12,267 nt of DNA, taken from Gryganskiella cystojenkinii (Eukaryota; Mortierellomycota; Mortierellomycetes; Mortierellales; Mortierellaceae). The translations under genes and the position numbers were made by a program. The notes under the pieces were generated by a model. The model was not told the origin of the DNA and ran no database searches. It saw only the letters and a program-made list of their open reading frames with translations. This document shows positions 1-10,504 of the stretch, piece after piece. Numbering within the stretch: the stretch's first letter is position 1; the number at the start of each line of letters is the position of its first letter. The stretch covers positions 1-12,267 of the forward strand of contig JAAAIG010000982.1 of the NCBI GenBank assembly GCA_015852425.1. Reading direction: 5' to 3'.

Positions 1-1029
1 GTCTCTTTGCACGTTTGGGACTTTGCTCGCCCCTTGATTTCTTCTCCCTGTTTTGGGCAGATAATTCATGCGTTTTGTATCATCTGTCATCTCATAATCA
101 AACCGACCATGGATGAAATGCGCAACTCCCCCCCTTCATTGAACCAAACCCCCCTCTCCTTTTTCTTTTCCTTTTTCTCACCCTCACCATTTTTCTGACT
201 AAACAAAGGCACTGTTCCTTGGGGTCTAGTCTCCGGTTCTCTCGGCGCAGAACCATTGGGATTCTGGGACAGATATGAATGCTCTCGGCATCGCGCCGAA
301 CCATGTCAGCCAGCCTTCTCTTCGAACTGAGCACTTTCGAACCAATTTTTGTTTTTTGTTTGTTTTTTGGTTATGGGTTTGTGCGCCAACTCGGTGGTTA
401 GACTCGGCCATTTAAGTTGCATTGTTGAGGTTGGAATACGAGAGCAAAGCAAATCGTGTTGTGCGAGAAAAAACAAAAGGAAAAAAAATGCAAGATGCTG
501 CATTGGATCTATTGTCTTTGGGGGAGAGCGAAAGAGTAGTGACTGAGAGCACTGAGGGAACGTCTTGCAAGGCATGTTTTCGCTTGATTGAAAACGCCGT
601 GCGTGGCACAAGATGTGAACACAGAGCCGGCCAATTCTTTGACTCTTTCTGTTCGGGAGAATGTTTCGTTACACTGGGCGTGGATCTCCGACAAAGGGAT
701 GGCGTGGTTCAATGAGAAAAAAAAAGTGCAGGAAGGCAGTTGCAGAGTGCTGCTGCAAATGTATTGCAAAAATGCAGATGCATTTGCAGTGCTATGTAGT
801 GGATCGGACCCAAGCGCCAACCTGTTGACTGTTGGTGGTCCAAGGGCGAAAAGAAAACAACAACAAAGCGTCAGCAATTTCATCACCGACGACTAATCGC
901 GCTCTTTTCTTGTCTTTCCTTCCTTCTTTATTCTTTCTTCTCTTCTCTACCCATCGTTCTTTTTTGCAATCTTTTTGCTCTATTCAACAAAATTCCCAGA
1001 CAGACTGACTAGGGTCCTTGCTTTGCGTG

Positions 1030-1034
<5 letters not shown>

Positions 1035-1064
<30 letters not shown>
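1035..1064. repeat. (TC)15 dinucleotide microsatellite
   Basis: Thirty bases of uninterrupted TC repeat lie about 1.15 kb before the STE12-like start codon. Pyrimidine dinucleotide runs are common in fungal promoters and are prone to length change. A promoter role is inference. Confidence 0.9.
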
Positions 1065-1067
<3 letters not shown>

Positions 1068-1680
1068 GATAACTATCCGTCATCATCGTCACCATCGACA
1101 TCAACGGCCGGTATTGACTCCTGTATGACACGAAAATAATTTGTGCAATCACGTCGCCTCAGCTTTTCATCAACAATCGCGAACAAATCAAGATCCAACA
1201 AGGTAACCCAATGCCCATGCCTTTTATTTTCTTTCTTTCATCTTGTCTCAACCTTGGATACATGAGTTCCCTCTCGATATGCAACGCCATCTTGTCATGA
1301 ACATCAATGTATTTTCTGAATATTGCTGATATGTCCGGTATGCAGCACCGTGACCCTATCCCCGATTCTCTTGTCTCACATCGTTTTTCAACAGCAAGAA
1401 AAAAAAAGCATTGCACTGCACTCCACGATGACTCGCCCCCGTTCTGTAGTCGAGAACCCTCCTCCTCCCTCGTCCTTTCCTCCCCTCTGGTCTTTGAACT
1501 CTCTGTCTCCTTTTTCATTATATTTCTCTCTTTCCACTTACTTTCCCTTCCCCACCCTCTCTCCGTCTTTTTGTTTCCCAATTCTTTTTTTATATTATGA
1601 TCCCATCAACCTCACGCTTATGAACCACCTTTCTCGCCTCTTGCCCAATTCTCTCCCTCCCTCTTCCCTCTCTCTTTCTC

Positions 1681-1713
1681 TCTCTCCAATCTTTCTCTCC
1701 AATCTTTCTCTCC
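1681..1713. repeat. Short 13-base tandem repeat in a CT-rich leader
   Basis: The 13-base unit TCTCTCCAATCTT occurs twice without mismatch, followed by a partial third copy (seven bases). It sits inside a long pyrimidine tract and is probably a replication-slippage product. Confidence 0.8.
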
Positions 1714-2218
1714 CTCTCTCTTTCTTTCTCTTTTTCTCTTCTTCTCAACTTCACCTTATTTTTCTGATCCAGATCGACTCTCTCTCTGTTCTCTCTTATT
1801 GACCTGTATTCACCATCCATTAATCCGGGCCTCCTCGACGACCACCTCGAGACCCACTCTTTACTCGAACCAGCAACTTTCATCATTCATTTTATGACCA
1901 ACCACCCGCTCATCCCTTGAAACGTCGTCACCGCCCTTCGTTAAACGTCGAAGCAACCCATACCCTTTGATCGACCTTGCTCCTCCACACCGTCTTTACT
2001 TTTACGCACACTATCGAAGAGGTCATTCATCCACCCTACTTTTTCATCGATTCTCTTTTAACTCTACCCCCTAACCCACCACCTATTTTTTCCCTCCCTT
2101 TTTTATTTTTTTTATATTGATCCATCCTCTCCCTCCTTCGCCTCTTACTCATCTCTTTTTCTCTCTCACTTTCTTTTCTATTTCTCCAGCTCAATCTCAT
2201 AGTATCACCAGCCTCACC

Positions 2219-5200
2219 ATGCTGACCGCCACCTCAAGAAGACAGGACCTTTTCAACCAACAACCACAGCATCCGCCTCATCAGCATACCTACCAGCATT
2301 CACAATCATCTTACACGCATCAACCTCCAGTTGCACACTCTCAGTATGTCCCTCCACTCCAGCATATGAACCATTTTCAACAGCAATCTCTTCAACAACA
2401 ACAAAACTCTGTACAAAAGCAAGAAGAGCAAGACCAACAGCAGCATCACCTCCAGATGCATCAAATGCAACAGCAACAACAGCAACAGCAACAGCAACAC
2501 CATCATCAACAGCAGCAACAATTACAACAGCATCAACAGCATCAGCAACAACAACAACAACAACAACATCACCAGCAACTGCAGCACCAACAACAGCTCC
2601 AGCAACAACAGCACCAACAGCACGATCCTCAACAGCATAACCTTTTGCATGATACCCTGTCTCTCACTACCGCATCCGCGACGAGGATAGAGGAGATTGA
2701 TCGTCTGAGCGTGTTCTTGACCACAGCACCCACGTACGAATTGGAGCTCTCAAGGTTCCAACTGCCGACCGGTGAGACGATCTCGTGTGTGCTTTGGAAT
2801 GAGCTCTACCACATCACGGGTACAGACATTGTCCGATCACTGGTCTCGCGCTTTGAAAGCTTTGGTCGTCCTGTGCGCAACATCAAGAAGTTTGAGGAGG
2901 GTGTCTTTTCGGACCTTCGAAACCTCAAGCCCGGTGCAGATGCCTGTCTTGAAGAACCCAAATCACCTTTCTTGGAGATGTTGTACCGAAACAACTGTAT
3001 CCGAACCCAAAAGAAACAAAAAGTCTTTTACTGGTACTCTGTGCCACACGATCGACTCTTTCTAGATGCGATGGAACGCGATCTCAAGCGCGAACAGAGT
3101 GGAGCAGAGCCCACGTCTCAAGCGGTTTCCGAGCCTGCCTTGTCGTGCACACTAGAGACGGTTCGTGATCTGGTCGAGCGTCTCTCCCGTCGGACGATCG
3201 AGATGAACACGATCACGGAAACGCTGCAGAGTTTCACGCCCGATGGTGTCGCACCGTTGAACAGACAATTACAGGCAAATGTTACACCATCAGCCACTTC
3301 ACCGACACAGGCGCAGCTTGTACCTGACGGTGGCTCACTGTCCTCTATGGGCATGGGGGGTTTGGTCGCGAGCAGGAGTGAGTCTATCAGCGGTCCCTTT
3401 AGTGACGGTCAAGGTCAAAGCCAGAAAGAGTCATCCTACTTGGACGATCAAGGGTAAGTTATCATTACAGACTTCTCTTCACTGATATCTGACACTATTT
3501 GCAGCTTGATCACAAATTAATCCTGTTATTGCTGATGTTTTCCAATAGATCGGACGACAACTCTGAGTCGAAGGTCCCATCGGATGTCGATGGTTACCAC
3601 AATACAGAAGGTTCGTTGAACCATGAGAAGACTGGCGTCTTTGGATCGTTCACAGTCTTTGAGGGATCCCCAACCTACAAGAAGAGACGTAGAAGATCGA
3701 CTGCAAACCCATCCAATTTGTCCGACGCAGTCGAACATGTCAACAACGGACTCCACGGCGCCAACCCCTTGGAACGCCGAGACTCATTGGATCTGGAAGA
3801 TGGTGCAGAACGCTATCTGGAGGGCGGACTTATGAGCTCAACCTCCCTGGATTCTCTCAACGGCATCAAGCAAGAGCACGCACGGCCGCTCCACCATCAA
3901 GGATCTGCATCCATGTCATCGTTACAGTCGCTTCAGACCAGCAGTGGTAATCCATCACGATCATATGCATGCCCAGTACCGCAGTGTGGGCGTCTATTTA
4001 AGCGGTTGGAGCACCTCAAACGTCATTGGAGAACTCATACACTTGAGCGACCCTACGCCTGTACTATCTGTGCGAAACGGTTCTCGAGAAGCGACAACCT
4101 GGCCGCGCATCGCAAAACCCACGACAAACCTTCCTGGGGCAATGACGAGGATGGTGAGGGCGGTGAATCTGGTCCTAGTGGTCTCAAGCGTGAGGGTGAC
4201 TTGGACGATGAGTATGATGATGAGCAGGACGAGATGCCTCTACGCATATCCAAGGGTTACGCATCAGATCAAAGTCTTGGCCGGAAGCGTCGTCGGTACC
4301 GCGATGGTATGGAGTCTATGAGCGAACGTGAGAGCCTGAGCGGATTCAGCAGTGGTGATGACGAGGATGAGGAGGGTGGTCTATCCGGTCTGCAATACCA
4401 ACAGCAGCAGCAGCAGCAGCACCACCATCAACAACAGCAAGCGCAGCAGCAGCAGTTCCAGATGCATAATCGATACCCGATGACCAAAGGACCGGCGGGA
4501 GCGATGCAGCCAATGATGCCTCAACAATACCCCCCTCACCTCCAACAACAACGTAGCAACATCTACCCCGAGATGGCCCTGGGACCCCAACCGTCCTTCA
4601 TGTCCGCGATGTCAATGATGCCTGGAGGTGCGCCACCCCAGGCCGCCTATGGCGGTCCTTATCAGCCAGTGCCACTGTCGGCCGGTTTTAGCTCTATTCT
4701 GGCTCAACAGCCAATTCCACCACCGCTATTCACGGTGGAGGAGGAGGATGATGAGAATGAAGAAATTACAGACATGGAAAAGTTGCGATACAAGTACGAG
4801 TACGAGATCAAGGCCGCAATTGACTCAACTCCGGTTTTGAGCGAGGTTACCAGGATGATTACGCCTTACAATGCAGGTGCGTTTGGTTATGGTGGTGCCA
4901 TGGCCGAGTATGTACCATATGGTCCCTATCCCCTGAGTACGCCCGTTGCTCTCGGTAGCAATGTTGCTGTCAACGGTCGCTATGCACCCTTTGAGCCTTC
5001 TGTAATGAACAACGTCGGCGGTAACCCGACTGTTGGGGTCAGTACTGCTTCTGCGCCCCTGTTTTCAACTGCGGCGATGGTGCCGACGTCTTCGTCATCG
5101 TCTTCTTCGTCCTCAGTCTCGATCTCGACCGCGAACGGTGGTCAGCCAAGCAGTTACCCTGTTGTGCACACGACAGCGTTGCCACCATCCCATCATCATC

Positions 5201-5259
5201 AAGAATATCTAGAACTTGCCTTTGGCACGACGATGCTCCCGACCAATGTCCCTATCTAA
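2219..5259 (+). CDS. STE12: STE12/SteA-type transcription factor, two exons
   Basis: The coding sequence joins 2219-3453 and 3549-5259, giving about 981 residues. ATG 2219 is the first ATG of the frame. The STE DNA-binding domain spans about residues 156-293 and carries hallmark stretches such as NLKPGADACLEEPKSPF and FYWYSVPHDRLFLDA. Two C2H2 zinc fingers follow: C553/C558/H571/H575 and C583/C586/H599/H603, joined by a TLERPY linker. STE domain plus C-terminal fingers is the arrangement of SteA-like proteins of filamentous fungi; yeast Ste12 lacks the fingers. Basic patches at 456-461 and 657-661 may be nuclear localisation signals. Low-complexity segments are Gln/His at 84-134 and 696-716 and a Ser run at 926-934; an acidic segment lies near 808-825. 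By family, it acts in the nucleus below a Fus3/Kss1-type MAP kinase, controlling mating, filamentation or invasive growth. The family call is secure; the biological role here is inferred. Confidence 0.97.
2468..2620 (+). repeat. CAA/CAG-rich tract encoding a Gln/His low-complexity segment
   Basis: Mixed CAA, CAG and CAC/CAT codons encode residues 84-134 of the STE12-like protein, almost all Gln with interspersed His. Synonymous codons alternate, so it is not a pure trinucleotide microsatellite. Such tracts often serve as activation or interaction regions in fungal transcription factors; that role is inference. Confidence 0.9.
3454..3548 (+). other. Intron of the STE12-like gene with competing 3' splice sites
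   Basis: The donor is GTAAGT at 3454. Joining base 3453 to 3549 keeps the frame and restores continuity from the STE-domain exon to the zinc-finger exon. The inferred branch site is CTGAT at 3532-3536, and the acceptor is AATAG ending at 3548. A second well-formed pair lies inside: CTGAC at 3489-3493 and TTTGCAG ending at 3504. Using the inner acceptor, or retaining the intron, adds a stop within a few codons. The zinc-finger form therefore depends on skipping the inner acceptor. Confidence 0.85.
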
Positions 5260-5291
5260 ATGTCACCCTGACTGGCATGTGTTTGTATCAT

Positions 5292-5297
5292 AATAAA
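5292..5297 (+). terminator. Polyadenylation signal of the STE12-like gene
   Basis: A canonical AATAAA lies 33 bases after the STE12-like stop codon, in an A/T-rich context. It is the best candidate for 3' end formation in the 256-base gap before MSH6. Confidence 0.6.
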
Positions 5298-5334
5298 ATG
5301 AGTCCATTGATGACCTATGTAATATCAAAAACAT

Positions 5335-5340
5335 CACGTG
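5335..5340. promoter_or_regulatory. CACGTG E-box in the MSH6 upstream region
   Basis: The palindrome CACGTG is the core recognised by fungal bHLH factors of the Cbf1/Pho4 type. It lies about 176 bases before the MSH6 start codon and after the preceding gene's polyadenylation signal. A six-base match can occur by chance, so function is unproven. Confidence 0.3.
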
Positions 5341-5364
5341 CTAGTTGTGATTCTCATTGTGTGG

Positions 5365-5369
5365 ACGCG
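5365..5369. promoter_or_regulatory. ACGCG motif (MCB-like) before MSH6
   Basis: ACGCG is the core of the MluI cell-cycle box bound by the MBF complex, which drives G1/S expression of DNA replication and repair genes in yeasts, MSH6 among them. A single copy lies about 147 bases before the MSH6 start. The opposite strand reads GGCGCGT, which is also E2F-like. Position and gene identity make a regulatory role plausible, but one five-base match is weak evidence. Confidence 0.3.
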
Positions 5370-5515
5370 CCGTTTGTTTTTGTTTATTTGATTTTCGAGG
5401 AAAGGAAAAAGAGTGCAAAGTCGTGTTCGCGTTCTGTTTCTTTCTTTTGTTGTTCTCCCTTCATTTCTCTTCACAACACACACGCATAAACGCAGAGAGA
5501 CATCATCGCAGTCTG

Positions 5516-8500
5516 ATGACTTCTGACGACAAGCCAAGACCCCCGACAAAGTCCCCTGCAAAGGCCAAGACTGTTGGCGGACCACAACCCGCCATGGTCC
5601 AAAAGTCACTCTTTTCATTCTTCAATAAATCCTCAACCCCCAACGCCACCAATGAGGGATCATCATCAACACAAGAAACAAAGTCGACCCCTGCACCCGT
5701 CCCAATCCCACCTCGAACACCGGTCAAGAGCAACAACAACAACAACAACCGGACGTCCCTTGAAGTGACTTCCCCATTGTTCTCGACTGATGATTCCATT
5801 CTCTTGTCGACACCCAAGAAAAACAACAATCAGTCGAAACGCAAGACCATGACCTTTGGTGGGGACGAGACCAGTCCTGGCGGCATGGACATTGAAGAGG
5901 TCGAATCTCGGTCAGTGAAGAAATTTGCTGCTGCAGTCGAGAATCTATCGTTGAACCCTGTTTCCCCAGCAGGAAAACTCAAGTTTGATCACTTCAAGAA
6001 GAACGCAGACTTGGACGAAGACGAAGACGAGGATGAGCCACTTGGATCGAGACGATCGGTAAGTGTTCTCTAACAATGTTGTGTATGAGTGGTGATTTCT
6101 TGTTGCTTGATTTAACACTATAGATTCGACACTGGAGCTGACCCTGGGGCAATTGTTTTTTCAATGACGTTATAATAATAGAGTCGTGCCGTGAGAAGAA
6201 TTCGGTATCAGTTATCAGATGATGATGAGGACGACAATGAAGACGCGAAGGCGAACCGGATACTCGGGGGCGGTCGGGGAGACAACAAACCTGCAAGGAA
6301 AGCCAAGGCCAAGAAAGTGGTCTCGGATGATGATGGCGATTCTGAATACGAAGCTCCGGCTGCGGTGCCCGAAGATGATTTCAATATGGATATCGGTAAG
6401 AGCTAACCTTTTTGTCACTCGACCGGACTCATCTCTGTTTCCGGTTTTTATATTATTTTCTGCAGGAACGACTTTCAGATTAACAGTGATCTCACTTAAT
6501 TTTTTTCTTGTTGTGTATAGACCTCGCTGAACTGGACGAAGATGATTTGCTCGAGGAAGATGATGAAGAGGATGTTCCACCTTCCCCATCCCGCCACCGT
6601 AGCAAGCCCAAGGCCGCGCTCCCCATACCAAAAGCATCGCCCGCCAGAGTCTTTGATGCAAGTGACTCGATAGCCCATGACAATGATTTCTGAACTACTT
6701 TGTTTACAGCTAGGATTTTTTCTTCTGACAAACCATTCTTCATTTTCTTTGATACCTTAGTCGTCGGCTTTGACTTCCAAACCTCGTTCTCCGTTGATGA
6801 TGAAGGATGATAAGAAGAAGGAGCGTGTTGCCAAGTTTGAGGAAAAGAACAGTGGACGATACAGCTGGCTCTTGGAGATCAAGGATGAAGATGGAAACCC
6901 AATCGGTAGGTGCAGGCATTCGTGACATTATCACTTGTTGTATAGCTTTTTTTTTTTTGCTTCAGAAACCCCATACCTAACTCTCATGCACTTTTTATTT
7001 TTCCTATGATCTACAGGTCACCCGGACTACGATCCTCGCACGCTTTATATCCCCAAATCAGCCTGGAAGGACTTTACAGAATTCGAGCGACAGTTTTGGG
7101 AGATCAAAGGCAAACATTTCGATTCCGTCGTCTTTTTCAAAAAGGGCAAATTCTATGAGTTGTACGAGAACGATGCTGATATCGGTCATCAAAAGTTTGA
7201 TCTCAAGCTTACGGATCGAACCAACATGCGCATGGTTGGCGTCCCAGAGTCGAGTTTTGAATATTGGGCCGCGCAGTTTATCGCCAAGGGTTACAAGGTT
7301 GCAAGAGTCGATCAGATGGAAACGGCCCTCGGCAAAGAAATGCGTGAGCGTGGTGGTGGCAAACCTGCTCAAAAGGTTATTCGTCGTGAACTTCACTCAA
7401 TCCTGACCGCGGGAACCTTGACGGATTCGGGTCTTTTGACGAACGAGATGGCGACGTATTGTATGGCAATCAAGGAAATGAACCGTGGTCCTGGGCAAGA
7501 ACATTTACCTACGCAGTTTGGAGTCGCGTTTGTGGACACGTCCACGGCCGAGTTTAACCTGGCGACCTTTTTAGACGATATGGATCGGACCAAATTCGAG
7601 ACGCTGATCACGCAGATCAAGCCCAAGGAGATTGTAGTCGAAAAAGGAGGCTTGAGTCTTAGGAGTACTCGGATCCTGAAGAATGCGCTGGGGGTGAACA
7701 CAATCTGGAATCAGTTGCAACCGGGCACGCAGTTTTGGAGCTCAGTGGATGCAGCGGATGAGATCCGGATCCGGGAATATTTTGGCAAGAATGTCGCTGG
7801 CGAGATTGCATCAGGTTAGTCGTGGCCATCCACTTATACGTTATCGTATTCGTTATTTGCGGTTCAATTTTTTTTTTTTAAATAACCAACCGATTCCGTC
7901 TTCAATCAAATTAGCATGCTGGCCTGAAGCTCTTCAAAAGTTGAAGGACAACGGATCGGTAATGAGCGCACTTGGCGGTCTGATTTGGTACCTCAGATCC
8001 CTAAAGTTGGACCAGGAGCTATTGTCGTTCAAGAACTTTTACATCTACGACCCAGTACGGCAGGCATCGACACTTATTCTCGACGGCCAGACCCTTTCCA
8101 ACCTCGAGGTATTCCAGAACAACAGCGACGGCACCGAAACTGGAACAGTCCTTCGACTCTTGAACCGCTGTGTGACACCATTCGGAAAGCGTCTATTTAG
8201 ACGTTGGCTCTGTCATCCTTTACGATCCACAACCGCCATCAATGCACGATTGGATGCGGTTGAGGATCTGATGCGTGTTCCGGGGTTCTTGGAGTTGTTT
8301 GAGGAGAAATGTGCCCGATTCCCTGATCTGGAACGTATTGTCAGTCGAATCCATGCCGGTTCTTGCAAGATGACCGAATTTTTGGTGGTGCTGTCGACAT
8401 TTGGGACGCTATTGGATACGTCTCGTCGGTTAAAGTCGTACACGGATCAGTTCAAGTCGAGAAAGTTGGCCTCAGTGTTGGACGAGCTGCCTAATTTGAC

Positions 8501-10224
8501 TGAACATTTGGAGTTTTTCAAGGAGGCATTTGATCACAAGATCGCAGCCACCGAGGGTGAGGTCATCCCTCACCCTGGATTTGCAGCTGATTATGACATG
8601 AACAGCGATGTTCTTAAGCAGTTGGACTCTGAGTTTGCACAACATCTGGATAAGGCCAAGCGTGATATCAAGTAAGCGACCTTAAGTCTTTGGGTTGTTG
8701 AATTCCAAGAAGAAAGGATTGCTCCGCATGGACTTTTTTTTGCTGACTGAAGTATACATCGCCCTTTATTTAAATTTATTAGGACAACCAAGGTCGTTTA
8801 CAAGGATTTGGGCAAAGAGATTTACCAGCTCGAGGTGTCCAACAAGGTCGCTGTGCCCAAAAACTGGAAAAAGATGTCGGGAACCAGCGTAAGTCTAAAT
8901 TTTGACTATAATGATCATTTGTGATCTTTCTGTCAATTAGCATCCAACGGTGCAAAGCTCAAATCTAATCTTTTGATATATCAATATTTGATTATCCATT
9001 CGAAACAATTAGTCTGTGAGTCGTTACTATAACCCAGAGCTGACCGCGCTCGTGAAAAGATTGCAGGAGGCCCGAGAGACCAAGAATGCGATCATGAGGG
9101 ACCTCCAAGGTCGACTTTATACCAAGTTTGATGAGAACTACAAGGATTGGCTCAAGGCTGTCAAGGTCATTGCCGAAATTGATTGTCTGGGTTCGCTCTC
9201 CAAGAGCAGTTCTGCTCTCGGCTCACCCGCCTGTCGTCCCGAGTTTATTGAAGCTGAAAAATCGGTTCTCGAGTTGGAAGGACTTCGACACCCCTGTGTG
9301 ATTCCCGGGATTGCGGCAGATTTCATCCCCAACGACACGGTCCTTGGCGGTGAAAGACCGAACTTGATCTTGTTGACGGGTCCCAACATGGGAGGCAAAT
9401 CGACCTTGTTGCGACAAACCTGTGTTGCAATCATTATGGCTCAACTGGGATGCTATGTCCCTGCAGAGAAGTGTCGGTTGACGCCGTTTGATCGCATCTT
9501 TACCCGTATCGGCGCGAACGACAACATTCTGGCGGGTCAGTCCACGTTTATGGTTGAGCTTTCTGAAACGTCCAAGATCTTGGCCGAGGCGACAGAACGC
9601 TCGATGGTGATCCTGGATGAGCTGGGACGAGGCACCAGTACGTTTGATGGCTATGCGATCGCGTACTCAGTCCTGCACGAGCTGTCGACGAGGATCGGGT
9701 GCTTGGGTCTTTTCTCGACGCATTATGGTACACTGACGAACGAGTTCGAACGGGATCCAAACGTGGCGTTGATGCATATGGCCTGTCAGGTCGATCAAGT
9801 GAACCGAGAAGTGACGTTCTTGTACAAGCTTATCCAGGGTGTCTGTGAGAAATCGTATGGTATGAACGTGGCTCATATGGCAGGCGTTCCTCGACAGATT
9901 GTTGAACGAGCGGAGGAGATGGCGAATGCTTTCGAACTGAAACAGGAATCGAAGCGGGAGGAAGAGTTGAAGTTGAAAAAGGGCGACAAGAACTTGGGGT
10001 TGGGTATGATTATGGACCTGGCTTTCTTGTTGAGTCGTGTTCAGAAGGCCAAGGGTCAAGATGGGTTGGAGGAGGAGACGGGGATGGTGGTAGATCCAAG
10101 GACAATTGACGGTGAGATCTCGATTGCGGCGATGCCCGACACCCGGGCTGGGGTTCGGCCCATGTCGATTGAGCAGGAGACAAGGGCCATGCAGCGTATT
10201 CTCCAGAGTATGGCGGCCGTGTAG
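5516..10224 (+). CDS. MSH6: DNA mismatch repair ATPase MSH6 (MutS homologue), eight exons
   Basis: Exons are 5516-6058, 6182-6395, 6521-6657, 6761-6905, 7017-7814, 7915-8671, 8783-8888 and 9013-10224, about 1303 residues, within the usual MSH6 range. ATG 5516 is the first ATG in frame. A PCNA-interacting motif, QKSLFSFF, sits at residues 29-36, then a charged, largely acidic linker to about 320. The mismatch-binding domain starts near 350 with the Phe-x-Glu motif at F392-Y393-E394, which identifies MSH6 rather than MSH2. A connector follows (about 490-600), then core and clamp (about 615-990). The ATPase domain has Walker A GPNMGGKST at 1023-1031, Walker B with D1102-E1103 and the STHY switch at 1135-1138; a helix-turn-helix dimerisation region should follow. 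With MSH2 it forms MutS-alpha in the nucleus, recognising base mismatches and small loops after replication. No PWWP domain is seen, as in other fungal forms. The exon 3/4 junction needs a GC-AG intron. Confidence 0.96.
6658..6760 (+). other. Probable GC-AG intron in MSH6
   Basis: The frame of exon 4 (Ser-Ser-Ala-Leu from 6761) requires exon 3 to end on a full codon. The sequence GCAAGT at 6658 does this exactly and matches the GC-donor consensus at every base after the T-to-C change. The nearby GT at 6662 gives the wrong phase and soon a stop. The GT at 6649 keeps phase, but its donor, GTCTTT, is poor. The acceptor CCTTAG ends at 6760. Confidence 0.7.
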
Positions 10225-10504
10225 AGTAGCAGTTTGTTGTTTCGATTTCTCTTATAAATAACGTATCATATATAACCATCCGTTCACGTATTGTTCGTAC
10301 AATCTGAACAAAAGAAATGAGTGAACTTGGTTTTTGTTCGAGCCGTCATGGTCATCCGCCATCAAAATCGCGCTCGGCTCTCCCGACCTACCCGCCACCA
10401 AAGTGGCCTTGTTCCAAAATCGATCGCAAAAGGTATCAAAGTTTTATAGCAAAAGGTATACTTGCATGTCTCTTAGCCGAGATTGACGGACAACATGCCA
10501 GTTG
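10225..10504. other. Intergenic region between convergent MSH6 and the SET gene remnant
   Basis: This 280-base stretch follows the MSH6 stop. Near its start is an A/T-rich TATAAATAA element (from about 10253) that may direct MSH6 polyadenylation. An 11-base direct repeat, GCAAAAGGTAT, occurs at 10426-10436 and 10449-10459. I see no gene in it, though the degraded 3' end of the minus-strand SET gene may extend into it. Confidence 0.5.

Larger units (their letters stand above)
1..2218. other. Gene-poor upstream region and leader of the STE12-like gene
   Basis: No convincing protein gene is visible in these 2.2 kb. From about 900 onward the + strand becomes strongly C/T-rich, with a TC microsatellite at 1035-1064 and dense CT tracts at 1480-1800 and 2040-2190. 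This composition is common in fungal core promoters and leaders just before a start codon, so I read it as promoter plus 5' untranslated region of the gene starting at 2219. Several ATGs precede that start, for example at 1620 and 1894. If they are in the mRNA, they make short upstream reading frames. Two overlapping open frames at 488-715 (+) and 509-883 (-) are the only candidates for a small gene here, and neither has recognisable homology. The transcription start cannot be fixed from sequence alone. Confidence 0.6.

Noticed and set aside
1159..1886. Long open frames on both strands through the CT-rich leader
   Set aside because: They are Ser/Leu/Pro/Phe-rich on + and Arg/Glu/Lys-rich on -, exactly what a pyrimidine tract yields in any frame. 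No domain is visible.
2117..2218. N-terminal extension of the STE12-like protein
   Set aside because: The frame is open upstream, but it has no ATG before 2219 and lies in the CT-rich leader.
2306..2521. Minus-strand Leu-rich frame resembling a membrane protein
   Set aside because: It is the antisense reading of the CAA/CAG Gln tract in the STE12-like gene.
3454..3470. A third acceptor in the STE12 intron, ATTACAG ending at 3470
   Set aside because: The intron would be only 17 bases, too short to splice, and the product meets a stop after seven codons.
6453..6520. Alternative MSH6 exon 3 start after TTCTGCAG near 6466
   Set aside because: The extra segment runs through T-rich sequence and, in the required phase, meets a stop before joining the acidic exon. 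The acceptor at 6520 gives a clean join.
7749..7914. A separate gene beginning before MSH6 exon 6
   Set aside because: That frame reads out of phase through the end of exon 5 and then the intron at 7815-7914. MSH6 homology continues smoothly from 7814 to 7915.
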